Assembly (NCBI GenBank): GCA_029557915.1
Contig: JAKQHS010000182.1
Span: 1 to 40,983, forward strand
DNA length: 40,983 nucleotides
Source of the DNA: Bacteroidota bacterium
Lineage (GTDB): Bacteria > Bacteroidota > Bacteroidia > Chitinophagales > Saprospiraceae
Reading direction: 5' to 3'
Position 1 is the first letter of the stretch. Each line of letters opens with the position of its first letter. Of this stretch, positions 40,925 to 40,983 are shown piece after piece. The notes under the pieces were generated by a model. The model was not told where the DNA came from and searched no databases. It was given only the letters and a program-made list of their open reading frames with translations. A program made the position numbers and the translations under genes.

Positions 40925-40983
40925 ATTGATTAAGCACTAAGTAGAAATTTAGGCGTTTGGGCCTATTAAAGGATCTAGTGTTA

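Overview
The window comes from a member of the phylum Bacteroidota, most likely a free-living, gliding-type lineage such as the Saprospiria or Chitinophagia. Four things point there: at least three large secreted proteins end in a type IX secretion (T9SS) sorting domain; there are many lipoproteins with a short hydrophobic signal and a lipobox cysteine; start regions generally lack Shine-Dalgarno sequences; and two intergenic regions carry a close match to the Bacteroidota promoter (TTTG, 19-20 nt, TAnnTTTG). No rRNA, tRNA, phage, integrase or transposase gene is visible. The assignment is inference from protein features only.

Layout. 1-4.8 kb: minus-strand secreted or lipoprotein genes (a T9SS cargo protein, a two-repeat DUF4397 lipoprotein, a PQQ dehydrogenase with an inserted cytochrome c domain). 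4.8-11.8 kb: a carbohydrate-oriented block (GH33-type sialidase, secreted FAD oxidoreductase, TIM-barrel-like lipoprotein, tandem SGNH esterase) containing a broken GNAT acetyltransferase. 11.8-12.1 kb: an island of palindromic repeats. 12.1-21.1 kb: a TRIC/UPF0126 channel, a 1122-residue sortilin-like T9SS protein, lipoproteins including a transglutaminase-like one, aspartate kinase, and two small paralogous lipoproteins, one ending in a heavy-metal-binding domain. 21.1-21.9 kb: a second repeat island. 21.9-25.8 kb: a TIR-membrane-TPR protein whose last 88 codons recur 2.2 kb downstream as a separate small ORF. 25.8-29.1 kb: a tightly overlapping three-gene operon (alpha-oxoamine synthase, 3-ketosphinganine-reductase-like SDR, GNAT acyltransferase) that looks like a sphingolipid/ceramide pathway, with an apparent 1-nt frameshift at the 5' end of the synthase; an orphan APS kinase lies divergently. 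30-36.5 kb: a lipoprotein of unknown function and a 1774-residue protein combining two alpha/beta hydrolases, a macro/M17-N-like region, a CHAT caspase-like protease and a helical tail. 36.7-40.4 kb: minus-strand genes for a MESH1-like HD hydrolase, two unknown proteins and a TauE/SafE transporter. 40.4-41 kb: a tandem array of hairpin repeats followed by a separate long hairpin that may be a small RNA.

The best candidates for something new are the lipase-lipase-CHAT polyprotein (resembling immune or programmed-death effectors), the TIR-TPR gene with its detached C-terminal duplicate, the hairpin repeat family whose stems show compensatory base changes, and the stem-loop at the right edge. 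No operon directly links the CHAT and TIR genes. Calling either a defence system is inference from domain content.
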